From: AP-15 sp963700185
Lineage (GTDB): Bacteria; Pseudomonadota; Alphaproteobacteria; ATCC43930; CGMCC-115725
Direction: 5' to 3'
DNA length: 64,000 nucleotides
NCBI GenBank assembly: GCA_963700185.1
Contig: CAVOWP010000021.1
Coordinates: 449,718-513,717, forward strand
Shown: positions 33,383 to 43,423 of the stretch, piece after piece
How the letters are laid out: each line of letters starts with the position of its first letter
How positions within the stretch are numbered: the stretch's first letter is position 1
Notes under the pieces: model-generated
Seen by the model: the letters and a program-made list of their open reading frames with translations, nothing else
Database searches by the model: none
What the model was told of the DNA's origin: nothing
Translations under genes and position numbers: made by a program

Positions 33383-36300
33383 ACGGGGCAGGCGGTCTGA
33401 AAGCCGAGCTTCGACGGAGCGATAGTCTTCGCGGATTACCTTTACCAGCCGGGCAGCGTCCGTAACCGTGCCCGATTTCGTGAGCGCCTCGAGCTCGTGG
33501 CAATGTGTCGACAACGCGGTCGCCCCCAGATTGGCGCTTGTCGACTTCAGCGCATGACTGGCGCGGTACAGAAGCGCTGCGTCACCCGTCGCCGCGCCGT
33601 GATCCAAATCCGTCAGAAGACCTGCCGCGCCCTTGAAAAACAGTTCGATGAGCTGTTGCACGATGTCCGGCCGCCCCTCCTTTTGCAGTCGCCCGAGCGA
33701 AGCCAACACTTGCTCATCGATCGGGTCGGGTGCTGCCGACGCCTGAGTAACGAGCGACAAGTGCTCTCGCGCAGCGGGGCGTTCGGGCGGTCCCAGCCAA
33801 ATCGTCAGCATCGCCCTCATCTGGTCCAGCGTGAACGGTTTGGCAAGATAGTCGTCCATACCCACCGCCAGGCATCTCCAACGGCCGTCCTCCACGACGC
33901 TCGCAGTCAGTGCAACGATCGGGGTGTGCCTCCCGGAGAGCGCCTCGCGCCGGCGAATCTCTGCCGTCGCCTCGAACCCGTCCATCTCGGGCATTTGGCA
34001 ATCCATGAAGATCAGGCTGTATTCGCCGCTCGCATGACAGTCTAGTGCGTGCCGCCCGTTAACCGCAGTCGCGACGACGCAGCCCATGCTCTCGAGAATG
34101 GCGACAGCGACCTCCAGGTTGACGGGGCTATCTTCCACTACGAGTACGGGCCCCCGGCCTTTACCGGGCTGATCCGCCGCCGGCGTTTTGGGCGCGGAGG
34201 TGATTGCCGAAACCGGCTGAGCGCTCACCGCAATGCACTCCCACAATGCGGATTGTCGTATCGGCTTTGTCAGGCGTCCCAACGCACGTTCGGCGATCTG
34301 GCCGACGTCCTCATCGGACGAGATCAAGAGGATGATCTGCTGCTCGACCCCGTCGGAAGCGGTCTTGATGGCATGCGCTAGCTCGATGCCCGTCATATCA
34401 GGCAGCGAGTAGTTGATGATCACCAGCTCGAACGGCTTTTTGTCAAGAGCTGCGGTGCACAGCGCGCCGAGGGCTGCCGAGCCCGTCTGGGCATGCTTCA
34501 CCGGAATGTCCCCGGCTGACAGCTGGTCGTCCAGTATCTCGCGGTTGAGGGCATTGCCGACGACGACCAGGGCCGGTCCCCCGGTTCGACGCCGCAGCGG
34601 GGTCTGGGTTCTATCGGCCGCAGAAGACTGCAACCCGAACCTGGCGGTGAAGCGAAATTTCGACCCGGCACCCGGCTCGCTGGCGACGTCGATCGAACCG
34701 CCCATCATCTCGCAAAAATGCTTGGCGATCGAAAGCCCGAGCCCGGTCCCCCCGTATCGCCGCGTCGTCGAGCTGTCGGCTTGGGCAAATGCTTCGAATA
34801 TATGCCGGCACTTTTCCGCCGGAATGCCTATCCCGGTGTCGACGACCTCGAAGGCGATCAAGACCGACGAGACATCGCGTTCCAATGCGTAAGCGCGAAC
34901 ACCGACCTCACCGCGCTCGGTGAACTTGACCGCATTGCCGATCAGGTTCGTCAAGATCTGGCGCAAGCGGCCGGCGTCGCCGATCAATGCTGTCTGCAGA
35001 GTTGCCGGGACAAAGCAGCCCAACTCGATCCCCTTGCCGTACGCCAATTCGCTGAAGAGCTCCGTCACCTCCTCCACAACGACCCGCAGATCGAACGCGC
35101 TGTGCTCGATTTCGATCTTGCCGGCCTCGATCTTGGAGAGGTCGAGGACGCCGTTGATGACTTCGAGCAAGGTCTCGCCGGAGCGTCGTGCAGTCTCGAT
35201 AAAGCGTTGCTGGGGTGATCCAAGCTCGGTTTGGCGAACGAGTTCTAGCATGCCCAGGACGCCGTTCAGCGGCGTGCGAATTTCGTGACTCATATTGGCC
35301 AGGAACTGCGATTTGGCCCGAACCGCGCCCTCCAACTCGACCGTGCGCTGCTCGATCCGAAACTCGAGCGTCGCATTCAGCTCGCGCAGCTCCTCCTCGG
35401 CGCTTTGCTGAGCCGCATGCCGCGCCGCGAGTGCGTCGGCCATCTCGTTGAACGCCGCTCCAAGCCGGCCGATTTCAGAAGACCGATCTTCCAGATGTAC
35501 ACGCGCAGCATAGTTCCCTCTGCGCCATTCGGCGGTGACGCTGAGCAGACGTTGGATCGGCCGGCGAATGAAATTGCGGCCCCCCGCCCAGGCGGCGTAG
35601 ACCGCCGCCAAGAGACCGGCCAGGATCAGCCCGATGCCGCGCCGAGTGGCATTGTCGATCGCGGCAAAGGCTTCGGCTTTGCTCTGGCCGGCGCTGAGAA
35701 AGAAATCCTTGGGCGGCAGAGCGGGCGGGACAAATCCGAAAATCCGCGTCGTCCCATCGACCCCGACCGCTTCTTCCCATCCCGGTTGCTCCCCATCCAT
35801 GATGGCTTCATGGGACTTCCTCATGTTCTTGCCGACGAGGAGTTCCGGATGGGGCAACCGTGCGATGATGTTTCCCTCGCGATCGGCGATCAGGATCGAG
35901 GCGGTCGGCGCAAGTCGCGCTCCTTGAGGTGGTTGGAGAGCCACGCCAAGTCGAGGCCGGCAAATACGACACCCGCGATAAGGCCGTCGTCGTCCTCGAA
36001 GCGCTCGGCAAAATGAATCATCCGCCGGCCATTGGCCGGATCCACCCAATAATTCCCGACGGCGAGCCCGGGCTGAGCCATGGCACGCTCGAAGAAGGGC
36101 TGGTCCGCAACCGACGAATACTCTGTCGGCTCGCTGGTGCAAAAGATGTGGCCGTTCGTATCGGCTGCGCCGAGCAGACCGTAATTGGCGAAGCGTGCCT
36201 TCAGCTTCCCGAAAAGGGGGTTGCAAGCGCCCGGCTGCCGGGTCTTGACCGTGTTCAACTGGGCGAGGGCCAGGAGGAGTTGGCGAGCACCTTCGCGCAG

Positions 36301-36531
36301 CTCGCCGATCTCCTCGCCGAATTGTTTGGTGGTCTGCACGACTTGTTGGCGGATATCGGCCTCACGCGCGATGCGCAAATCGTATTCGTTCCAGGCCTGG
36401 ATCACGAGCGCCGGAACGACGGCAAAGATGACCAGGATCAGGATCCTTCCGGTCAAACCGATCCGCACGCCGGACCAAGGCCTCGATCGGCGCTCGCCTT
36501 CCATCGTCCGGTTAAGATCGCGGCCAACCAT
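33374..36531 (-). pseudogene. Membrane hybrid histidine kinase with HPt, one frameshift
   Basis: Reading from the ATG at 36531: an N-terminal helix (RILILVIFAVVPALVIQAW), a Cache-type extracellular sensor (SEPTEYSSVADQPFFERA), a second helix, HAMP, HisKA with MSHEIRTPLNG (His codon at 35285-35287), HATPase (NLIGNAVKFTERG, DTGIGIP, GGTGLGLSIAK), a degenerate receiver, a full receiver with FMDCQMPEMDG (Asp codon near 34003) and a C-terminal HPt (SHALKSTSANLGA). The sensor half ends in WLSNHLKER while the rest continues in another frame at LAPTASILIADREG, so one base is gained or lost near 35918-35930. It starts 4 bp after the EAL gene, implying one operon. Confidence 0.87.
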
Positions 36532-36535
36532 TCGA

Positions 36536-37330
36536 TTAGCCGGTCAATGTCTGGGCGAGCCAAGCGCGCTCGATGGTTGGCGGCCCGAGATGGTAACCCT
36601 GCAAGTAGCCGAATCCCTCTGCCCGCGCGACCGCTTCGTCCGCAGCGTTCTCCACCCCTTCGGCCACGGTAATGCAGCCGAGACCGCTGATTGGTCCGAG
36701 CAATTCCCGCAAAAGAACGCGTCTTTCGTGACTGTCTGCCAGGTTTCGAACAAACGAACCGTCGATCTTGACTGTATCGACTGACAAGGTTTCGAGATTC
36801 CGTAACGAGGTGTGACCGACGCCGAAATCGTCGAGTGCCACCCGGCACCCCACACGGCGGAGCGTGTCGACAAAGCGCGCCGAGTCTTCGAGGTCGGACA
36901 ATGCCGCAGTTTCCGTGATCTCCACGACCAACCGCCTGGCGACATCGGGCCGATACTGCAAGGCCGAAACCAAGGATTGCAGCCACGGCCCGATGCACGC
37001 AGTAAGCCCGGATATGTTGAGCCCGAGCCTTAACCCGGGATGCCTCGCGAGCTCCCGGACAGTGAGTTCGAGGACGTAGTCGTCAATGAATCCGATCAGA
37101 CCCAGTTGTTCGATCGGCGTGATGAATTCGCTGCCGGCAATGATGCTCCCCCTCACATCGCGCATGCGCAGCAGGCATTCGAAATAATCGGTCTCTCCCG
37201 TCGCCGCGCAAACCACGGGTTGGAATGCGAAGAGCAGCCGGTTCTGGCGCAGCGCCGTTTGCACCGTCGCGCAGATCGCCGCGCTTCGGTTTTGCCCTTC
37301 ATGGCTAATTCGGCTATCCTTGTTGCCCAC
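36536..37330 (-). CDS. EAL-domain c-di-GMP phosphodiesterase
   Basis: 264 residues, a stand-alone EAL domain. The signature is FECLLRM (the ExLxR motif). The metal and substrate residues appear in GLNISG, VEITETA, ALDDFGVGHTSL, VKIDGSFV, AEGVE and LQGYHLG, so it looks catalytically competent. The start codon at 37330 begins MGNKDSRIS. It is upstream of, and coupled to, the membrane hybrid kinase, which would be its natural signalling partner. Confidence 0.88.
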   Translation of the reverse strand: MGNKDSRISHEGQNRSAAICATVQTALRQNRLLFAFQPVVCAATGETDYFECLLRMRDVRGSIIAGSEFITPIEQLGLIGFIDDYVLELTVRELARHPGLRLGLNISGLTACIGPWLQSLVSALQYRPDVARRLVVEITETAALSDLEDSARFVDTLRRVGCRVALDDFGVGHTSLRNLETLSVDTVKIDGSFVRNLADSHERRVLLRELLGPISGLGCITVAEGVENAADEAVARAEGFGYLQGYHLGPPTIERAWLAQTLTG

Positions 37331-37469
37331 TGATGCCCCCGGCGAAAGCTCGGTCGCCGGCGGGGCGCAGCGGGCACGCCGCTGTCACAACCGGTTCCAT
37401 GCAAATTTAATCGTATCTCCGTCAATTCGGTGTCAGCGCGGCGTCAAAAAGCCGTCTGGATGCAGTGCG

Positions 37470-38627
37470 TCACTGGCTCATCCGCAGCCGACCCGGGACC
37501 AGGATCACATTGATGATGCATCCTGCCAGCGCGATGCCGGCAGAGATGGTTAAATCAGCCCCGAAATTTCCCAATGCGATCGCTTCCCCGCCGACCAGCG
37601 AACCGAGCGAAATGCCCAAGAATAGCGCGCTGTTGTTCCAGGCGAGCACCGCAGCGCGTTGGGCGGGGAAATCATTTGCCAGACCGGCTTGCTGGGCTGG
37701 AAAGAACAGCTGCGCGACAGCCGAGCTCACGCCGAGGGCGGGTTCGACCAACCTGCCCGCATCGAGCGCCAGCCGCAACAGCAGCAGGCAAGCGCACAGG
37801 CCGGCAAAGCTCGCGGTCGCAGTGAATCGGACACCGAGCCGATCGGCCGCACGGCCGCCGACAAGAACTCCGACGATTGCGCCGCAGCCATAGAAGAGAA
37901 TGGCCGCGGCGATCCGCCCGGTCGAGAAGCCCACGGCAGTGAGGCCGGAGCCGAGGTAGGTATAAACGCCGTAGAGGCCAGTGCTCCACAGCACCGTCGG
38001 TATCAGGCGGCGCACCAGAACAACGACGGCAAGCGGATCGCTCGCTACCGCGGCGAGCCCGGCGGCGGCTCGATCGCATGGCCAAACCCATCGGTTCAGC
38101 CAGACCAGCAACAGACCGAGACCGGCGAGCGCGAGGAATACCGGAGGACCACCGAAGAGGACGCCCATCAGGCCGCCCGCCGACGCACCCATGGCAAGCG
38201 AAACCAACAGACCGGAGACCACCAGTGCCAGCCAGGTGGCCCGGCGGTCTGGCGGGGCGGCGCTGCCGACGAGCGCGTAAATCGATGGCGAGACACCCGC
38301 CGCCGCGGCGCCGGCAAAGAGCCTGACTGCGAGCAGGGACGGCAAATTTGCGGCGCCGGCGGTCAGGATATTGGCGAGGGCGAAGGCGAGGAGGGAATAG
38401 ATCAAAACCCGCCGGCGCCCGATCCGGTCCGAGAAATATCCGAACAGCGGTGCGGTCACCATATATGCTAACGAAAACATCGTCACCGACAGCCCCGCCA
38501 GGGCCGGAGCTATGTGGTAGTCGGCCGCTAGGACCGGCAGCAAAGGAGAGAAAACAAACAGCTCGGTTCCGACCAGAAACATGGTCAGCCAAGCCACGGC
38601 CAATCTGGCCGGTGCGTTAATTCGCAT
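37470..38627 (-). CDS. MFS transporter (DHA1-like exporter)
   Basis: 385 residues, about 12 hydrophobic helices. The loop 2-3 motif GYFSDRIGRRRVL (MFS motif A) and the early TELFVFSPLLPVLAADY, typical of drug:H+ antiporter-1 proteins, support efflux. The substrate is not predictable. The next gene upstream, a heme-oxygenase-like protein, ends 70 bp before its start on the same strand. Confidence 0.9.
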   Translation of the reverse strand: MRINAPARLAVAWLTMFLVGTELFVFSPLLPVLAADYHIAPALAGLSVTMFSLAYMVTAPLFGYFSDRIGRRRVLIYSLLAFALANILTAGAANLPSLLAVRLFAGAAAAGVSPSIYALVGSAAPPDRRATWLALVVSGLLVSLAMGASAGGLMGVLFGGPPVFLALAGLGLLLVWLNRWVWPCDRAAAGLAAVASDPLAVVVLVRRLIPTVLWSTGLYGVYTYLGSGLTAVGFSTGRIAAAILFYGCGAIVGVLVGGRAADRLGVRFTATASFAGLCACLLLLRLALDAGRLVEPALGVSSAVAQLFFPAQQAGLANDFPAQRAAVLAWNNSALFLGISLGSLVGGEAIALGNFGADLTISAGIALAGCIINVILVPGRLRMSQ

Positions 38628-38696
38628 CGAAATCGAGTCCTTGACGATGTGAAGCCGAGACCTCGCGCGCGTCTGCGCAGCGAGCGCGCCGACAGG

Positions 38697-39497
38697 TCAG
38701 GCTGAGGCCGAAGACCGTTCCGCCGCCTGTTGCCGGGCGATCTCGACAATTCGGTCGAGATGGGTCCATACCCCATCGAGCGCCTCGGCCATGATCTTGG
38801 CGTCCTCGAACGTTGCGGGCAGCAAGGCCGGCCGCGCGCTCAGTACCATCTGGGTCACTGAGAGCAACTCCTCGGCGTGGCGCTCTTCGACCATCTCGGA
38901 AAAGCACTCCGCAAAATACGGCTCATCGGCGAATTGCGGGAAATGGACGGACAAGGCGTCGGCAAGGGCGCGCATCCAATCGACCGACATCACCTCGATC
39001 GCGCACCACGCGCCAAGCGAGCGTGAATAGAGCGTTTTTGCGAGGCGCACGAAATGGGCCGCTTCGCCGTCAAGATGGCGGCACAATTCCTCTGGCGCTG
39101 CGAACGCCTCGTCATCGAGCACGCATTTGGCACCGATATTCCGAAACGCTTGCGTCAGTTGATAATGGTGCGTATCGCCGCCGGGCAGGCCGTCGTCGTC
39201 AACAAATATCCGAAGCTTGCGCTTGCGCAGAGCTGGGCTGTCGAGGTGCGGCAGGTAATAGACAGCGGCACGTGTGGCGTGCATCGCCGCCTGATAAACA
39301 AGGTGTACCTGACCGAGAAATGACGGATCGCTCGCAGCCGCGTGGTCGAGGGCCGCCAGATTCCGGAAAAATGGCATCCGAGACGGGCGATGTTGCTCGG
39401 CAAGCATACTCATCGCCACCGGAAATTCGTCGATTGCTTCGCAGCGCGGCGCGATCTGCTCACACTCGGTCAGCTCGATATTTGAAATATGTGACAT
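38697..39497 (-). CDS. Heme-oxygenase-like (TenA/PqqC/HDO-type) protein
   Basis: About 266 residues, all-helical. THHYQLTQAFRNIG, the SLGAWCAIEVMSVDWM helix and a late EERHAEELL give the Glu and His-xx-Glu ligand pattern of heme-oxygenase-like diiron or iron-containing redox enzymes. The ATG at 39497 begins MSHISN; the frame is open 32 codons further. The adjacent MFS exporter gene suggests a small biosynthesis-export pair, which is inference only. The reaction is unknown. Confidence 0.6.
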   Translation of the reverse strand: MSHISNIELTECEQIAPRCEAIDEFPVAMSMLAEQHRPSRMPFFRNLAALDHAAASDPSFLGQVHLVYQAAMHATRAAVYYLPHLDSPALRKRKLRIFVDDDGLPGGDTHHYQLTQAFRNIGAKCVLDDEAFAAPEELCRHLDGEAAHFVRLAKTLYSRSLGAWCAIEVMSVDWMRALADALSVHFPQFADEPYFAECFSEMVEERHAEELLSVTQMVLSARPALLPATFEDAKIMAEALDGVWTHLDRIVEIARQQAAERSSASA

Positions 39498-39807
39498 CTC
39501 CGTAGTACTCCAGAATGCAAATTCATTTATAGAATAGCTCAACATGCCTATACATTTGGCGCGCTTGTTTAAACGGCCGACTGAGGCAGTCAAAAAGGTT
39601 TTAACCGGTGAATGTGGCTTGCGTGTTTACGTTTTGGAAACTAGAACAAATCAGGAACTAAGTCAAGTAAAATCCGACCGATTTTGGAAATCCGGGCGCG
39701 AGAGGCTGATGTCTCCGCCCGCCTGACCTGTTGACGCGAACCTGGGGGCATGCGGAACTAGGATCCTGAGCCGGTCGATCGCACCATCTGGCCCGAGGGA
39801 GGACAAC
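39498..39807. other. AT-rich divergent intergenic region
   Basis: About 310 bp between divergent genes, notably AT-rich at 39500-39680. It should hold promoters for both. A 60-codon open frame at 39544-39726 has no ribosome site or recognisable content. Confidence 0.5.
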
Positions 39808-40905
39808 ATGCGCGCCGCGGTTCTGACGGAAATCAACAAACCCTTGCAGATCCTCGATCTCGAGCAGGAGCCGCCAAAGTCCAAAGAGGTTAGAGTCCGG
39901 GTCCAGGCAGCCGGCGTCTGCATGAGCGACTGGCACATCATGAACGGGGATTGGCCGTTGCTCCTCCCGATGGTGCTCGGGCACGAGGCCGCCGGGATCG
40001 TTGTCGAGAACGGGCCGGAGGTCGACAACGTCAGGCCAGGCGACCACGTCATCTTCTCGTTCCGGCCGCATTGCGGCCGTTGCCGCTATTGCTCCTCCGG
40101 GCAGACAGTGCTGTGCATCGGGCACAACGACACGCCGCGCTGGCGCATGCATGACGGGACGGCCCGCGTCAAGCTGAACGGCGAGCCGGTCAACCAGATG
40201 GCACGCATCGGAACGTTCTCGGAGGAGGTCGTCTGTCCCGCCGAGCAGGTCGTCAAAGTGCGCGACGACCTGCCCTTCACCCACGCCGCGATCGTCGGCT
40301 GCAGCGTCGCGACCGGCATCGGCGCGGTGATCCGCCACGCGCGGGTCCCGGCCGGCTCCATCGTGCTGGTGGTCGGGTGCGGCGGCGTTGGGCTTAACGT
40401 CGTCCAAGGCGCGCGGCTCGCCGGGGCAAACCCGATCATCGCCTGCGATTTGCGCGACAACAAGCTCGACTATGCGAGGAATTTCGGCGCGACGCACACG
40501 ATCAATGCCACGGCAGAGAACGTCCTCGATCGGGTACGGGAGATTACAGAGGGGCTCGGCGTCGATACCGCCTTCGACGCGATCGGCAGCGAGCAGACCG
40601 CATTGCAGGTGATCGAAGCCGTGGCGCCCGGCGGGCGGGCGGTGCTGGTCGGCATCCCGGCCTTCGCGACCCGGGCGCCGATCAACCCGTCGCAGATCGT
40701 CTACGGCGAGAAGGTCATCAGCGGGACCTATTACGGCTCGGTGCGGCCCAATATCGACTTCCCGATCCTCGCGGATCTCGACCTGGAAAAGAAAATCAAC
40801 CTCGACGATCTGATCAGCCGCACCTACCGGTTCGATCAGATAAATGAAGGCTTCGCGCTGATGCTGGCCGGCGAGGTCGCGCGCGGCGTCATCGTCTTCG
40901 ATTGA
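39808..40905 (+). CDS. Zinc-dependent alcohol dehydrogenase
   Basis: 365 residues of the medium-chain dehydrogenase family. Catalytic zinc ligands are Cys38 (AAGVCMSDWH), the His in LGHEAAG and the Cys in GCSVATG. The structural zinc site is CGRCRYCSSGQTVLC. The nucleotide-binding GCGGVGLNVVQG is followed by an acidic residue (CDLRDN), which favours NAD. Good GAGG signal upstream of the ATG. The natural substrate is not clear. Confidence 0.9.
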   Translation: MRAAVLTEINKPLQILDLEQEPPKSKEVRVRVQAAGVCMSDWHIMNGDWPLLLPMVLGHEAAGIVVENGPEVDNVRPGDHVIFSFRPHCGRCRYCSSGQTVLCIGHNDTPRWRMHDGTARVKLNGEPVNQMARIGTFSEEVVCPAEQVVKVRDDLPFTHAAIVGCSVATGIGAVIRHARVPAGSIVLVVGCGGVGLNVVQGARLAGANPIIACDLRDNKLDYARNFGATHTINATAENVLDRVREITEGLGVDTAFDAIGSEQTALQVIEAVAPGGRAVLVGIPAFATRAPINPSQIVYGEKVISGTYYGSVRPNIDFPILADLDLEKKINLDDLISRTYRFDQINEGFALMLAGEVARGVIVFD

Positions 40906-40921
40906 CGGAGGCCGCCCCGGC

Positions 40922-41718
40922 TCAAAAATCACGCGACAGGATCAGGTTGAGGAGCAGAGGATCGGAAGTCGCCGTGAACCCGTGGCCGATCCCAAATTCG
41001 ACGCTGAGCGGAGCTCTCTTGTAGTCGAGCATGGTGAAGAGGAGCTGCTGTTGCCGGCCGAGCGGCTCAAGATTGTGGAGGTGGCCGTAATCGGCATGGT
41101 GTTCGCGCGCCGCTGCCCAAGTTTCGGAAAAATTATGGGCAATCCGCGACGCCGGTGCGAAGTCGAGCGAACCCCAGACCTTGGATGAAGTATCGAGGAT
41201 CGGATTGACGATCAGATCCACAGGCCCGAGACGCCCGCCGATAATCGGCCGGATCTCACCGGAGGTGCGGGTCGGCTCCCAATACCGGGCATTGAAGCCG
41301 AGCAAGTTGACCCCATAAAGAAGCTTCGTTCCGCGGCGTGCGGCGCGACGAATTCGGCGCGCAATTTGGCGCCGTCGATCAGAAAGCGCCCGTCGCCGGT
41401 CCACGAGTACACCGCGACGTACGCGCCGAGTTCCAGCCAATCGGTGATGCCTAAGGCCCATTCGGGGACACCGTTCAAGGTGTGGTTCGCCGCAATGCCC
41501 CCCATGAAGTCGGACCGGTCGCGGCCGATCGGGGTATAGTTGTTGTGCAGCTGGATGCTGAATACTCCCGGATTGTTGATCTCGGCGTCGTAGACCCGGA
41601 TCTCGTCGGTCTGAGCGTCAACAGCGATGGCGGGAAGCAGTGTGACCCCACCGGCGGCAAGTTAGAGCAGACCTCGCGCGAAGGACCCGCGACGCAACGC
41701 TCGACTGGACAGGATCAC
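40922..41718 (-). pseudogene. Putative outer-membrane beta-barrel protein, nonsense plus frameshift
   Basis: Starting at a GTG (41718), a basic N-terminus and a hydrophobic signal-like segment ending AIAVDAQTDEIRV are split by an in-frame TAA at 41662-41664. The body (NNPGVFSIQLHNNYTPIG, WLELGAYVAVYSWTGDGRF) then shifts frame near 41330. It ends with alternating beta-strand residues (LLYGVNLLGFNARYWEPTRT, RAPLSVEFGIGHGFT) and a terminal LILSRDF with Phe, typical of outer-membrane barrels. Family not identified. Confidence 0.6.
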
Positions 41719-41750
41719 GGTACTTCTTCTATAAGCGCCGCTCGCAGGGC

Positions 41751-41826
<76 letters not shown>

Positions 41827-41979
41827 GCGAAATCAATAACTTAAGTCTCCTGTCACGACCTTTTCTTGTTGCAGCAGCGTTATCAAGAAATGCCAAGGAT
41901 TTCCGCAGTTTTCCATATTCTATCGGCGACTCCGTGCAACACGGCTTGCAACATGGAGATCCTTTGACGTGAAAAGAAA

Positions 41980-41999
41980 AGCCCGGCCGAAGCCGGGCT
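41980..41999 (-). terminator. Rho-independent terminator on the minus strand
   Basis: AGCCCGGC-CGAA-GCCGGGCT stem. On the minus strand it is followed by TTTTCTTTTC. It would end transcription from the decayed minus-strand gene at 42000-42180. Confidence 0.7.
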
Positions 42000-42149
42000 C
42001 GCTGTGCTGTCAGGCAGTTACCTTCGCCAAGCGTGTTGAGTGCACCGACCCCCGCATTGATCACTGCGCTCGACGCGGTGATCGTGCCGTAGGAACGCCG
42101 TCACCCCCGGCGCCGCCACCGTAAAGTGCTGGTTGTCAGTGAACGTGTT

Positions 42150-42174
42150 AACCGCTCCTGGGCCGGGAGCGGTT
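42150..42174. terminator. Hairpin, possible terminator
   Basis: AACCGCTCC / GGAGCGGTT, 9-bp stem and 7-nt loop, with only a short T-run (TTT) after it on the plus strand. Confidence 0.4.
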
Positions 42175-42361
42175 TCTACCTACAGGAGATGCGGAACAAG
42201 CCGAGCGTCGATTTCTGCGGGTATTGGCAGCGGAGTTGGGTGGCGGCATGATATATAGAGCATGAGGTGATGGGCTAAGGAGTACCAGTCCCGCCCATCT
42301 GCTACCGCCCTACGGTCTTTTCCTCGGCTGACGCAGTGTAGCCGAACAAAGGGCGTTTGTC

Positions 42362-42574
42362 ATGTCTGATCTTATTAAGATAGAGCCGCTGTGGACAGAG
42401 GAGAGTCTCACGGTTGCTGCGGATTTCGCAGCTGCTGAGAGAGCCAAAGGATTTTCTCGATTCCTTGCGAAGCTACGCGCGCGGGTGGCGTCATGGAAAG
42501 CGGGGCTGAGGGCGCGAGTCCCTGCGCAACCCCTTGAACGTGACCCTTCTCAGCCTCAGCAAGAGGGGAGGTAA
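42362..42574 (+). CDS. Hypothetical 70-aa ORF
   Basis: MSDLIKIEPLWTEESLTVAA start, Arg/Ala-rich middle, Gln/Pro-rich end. No clear ribosome site and no recognised family. It overlaps the end of a better supported minus-strand small gene by 19 nt, so it may not be real. Confidence 0.3.
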   Translation: MSDLIKIEPLWTEESLTVAADFAAAERAKGFSRFLAKLRARVASWKAGLRARVPAQPLERDPSQPQQEGR

Positions 42575-42684
42575 CAGCTGCGACATAGGCCATTAAAGGC
42601 CGCCACCTGGCCACCAAGAATATTCACGGCTTCGGTCAGTTTGTCGATCTGTCGTTGCTGTTCTTCGGGTTTCCGGGAAATCAT
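42556..42684 (-). CDS. Small 42-aa protein with a strong ribosome site
   Basis: Starts MISRKPEEQQRQIDKLTEAV and ends CRSCYLPSC, giving a polar, probably helical N-half and three Cys near the end. AGGAGG lies about 5 nt before the ATG, one of the best sites in the region. Function unknown. It belongs to the small-gene cluster next to the integrase. Confidence 0.5.
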   Translation of the reverse strand: MISRKPEEQQRQIDKLTEAVNILGGQVAAFNGLCRSCYLPSC

Positions 42685-42790
42685 ATTCGCCTCCTAGTTT
42701 CGGTTGGCACCATCTAGGATAGCGAAAGGCGGGCGGGGCGCTAAGCCCCGTTCGCCACCCGCCACGCCTTCGCGTCGCCGCGTAGCTCGC

Positions 42791-43318
42791 TCAGAAGCCC
42801 CTTCGTTGTGATGCCTGCAAGGCCCGCGTCTCAAGGAAGGCGGCGCGCGCGGCGAAGGCGGGGGCGGCCAGCGGCGCGAGCTCCGGCACGAAACGGATCG
42901 CGTCCGCGAGGATTGATGCGTGGACCTCGTAATTAATGGCCGTATCGCCGAGGGCAGCCGCATCTTTGGGATCGTAAAAGGCCTCTATGTGGAGAGAGAG
43001 ATAACTCTTGATCGCTAGGCCAGCTGCTCCACTTGAGGGCGTTTCGTTGATCGTGTCTTCGATCCCATTGACGACCGCGATCGCCGCCTTACACTCCTCC
43101 TCCGCCTCGCCCGGTACCGCCGCCATGTGCCTTGATGCGGCGACCCATTCCCGGAACAGCGAGAGGATCCGATCGTCGCCAGGCGAGATCCGCGAGGCCT
43201 CCTGCTGCATATCGCGAAGGCTGGCGATCGCTGCGTCGGTTAGCCTCTCCTCGACCCCGCCGCCGTCAAGCCCCAGCTCGAGCATCGCGATCGCGCCGGC
43301 GAGCGTCACCGGCTTCAT
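42791..43318 (-). CDS. Hypothetical protein, 175 aa, island cargo
   Basis: Helix-rich and acidic (GVEERLTDAAIASLRDMQQEAS, FREWVAASRHMAAVPGEAEEECKAAIAVV). No signal peptide or family recognised. Codon pattern is convincingly coding. The ATG at 43318 lacks a close ribosome site (AGGAG is about 22 nt away), so the start is uncertain. Divergent from the integrase. Confidence 0.55.
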   Translation of the reverse strand: MKPVTLAGAIAMLELGLDGGGVEERLTDAAIASLRDMQQEASRISPGDDRILSLFREWVAASRHMAAVPGEAEEECKAAIAVVNGIEDTINETPSSGAAGLAIKSYLSLHIEAFYDPKDAAALGDTAINYEVHASILADAIRFVPELAPLAAPAFAARAAFLETRALQASQRRGF

Positions 43319-43423
43319 GTTGCAGATCTGATTGTGGATCTCCTAAAAGCCCTTTAAATTCCCTTTACATGCGCCGGGTCAATAATTTGGCTGCCGCGAC
43401 CGGAGTCACAAAGGGAGTCACAA

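Larger units (their letters stand above)
41827..42361. other. Gap between tRNA-Phe and the small island genes
   Basis: No intact gene. On the minus strand, short pieces such as VNTFTDNQHFTVAAPG and, in another frame, YGTITASSAVINAGVGALN look like the scrambled end of a repetitive surface or phage-type protein. A terminator-like hairpin on that strand follows at 41980-41999. Confidence 0.45.

Noticed and set aside
39544..39726. 60-aa open frame in the AT-rich gap
   Set aside because: No ribosome site or recognisable content; overlaps the likely promoter region of both flanking genes.
42081..42180. Possible distal attachment site for the tRNA-Phe
   Set aside because: No run matching the tRNA 3' half was found here or elsewhere in the window.
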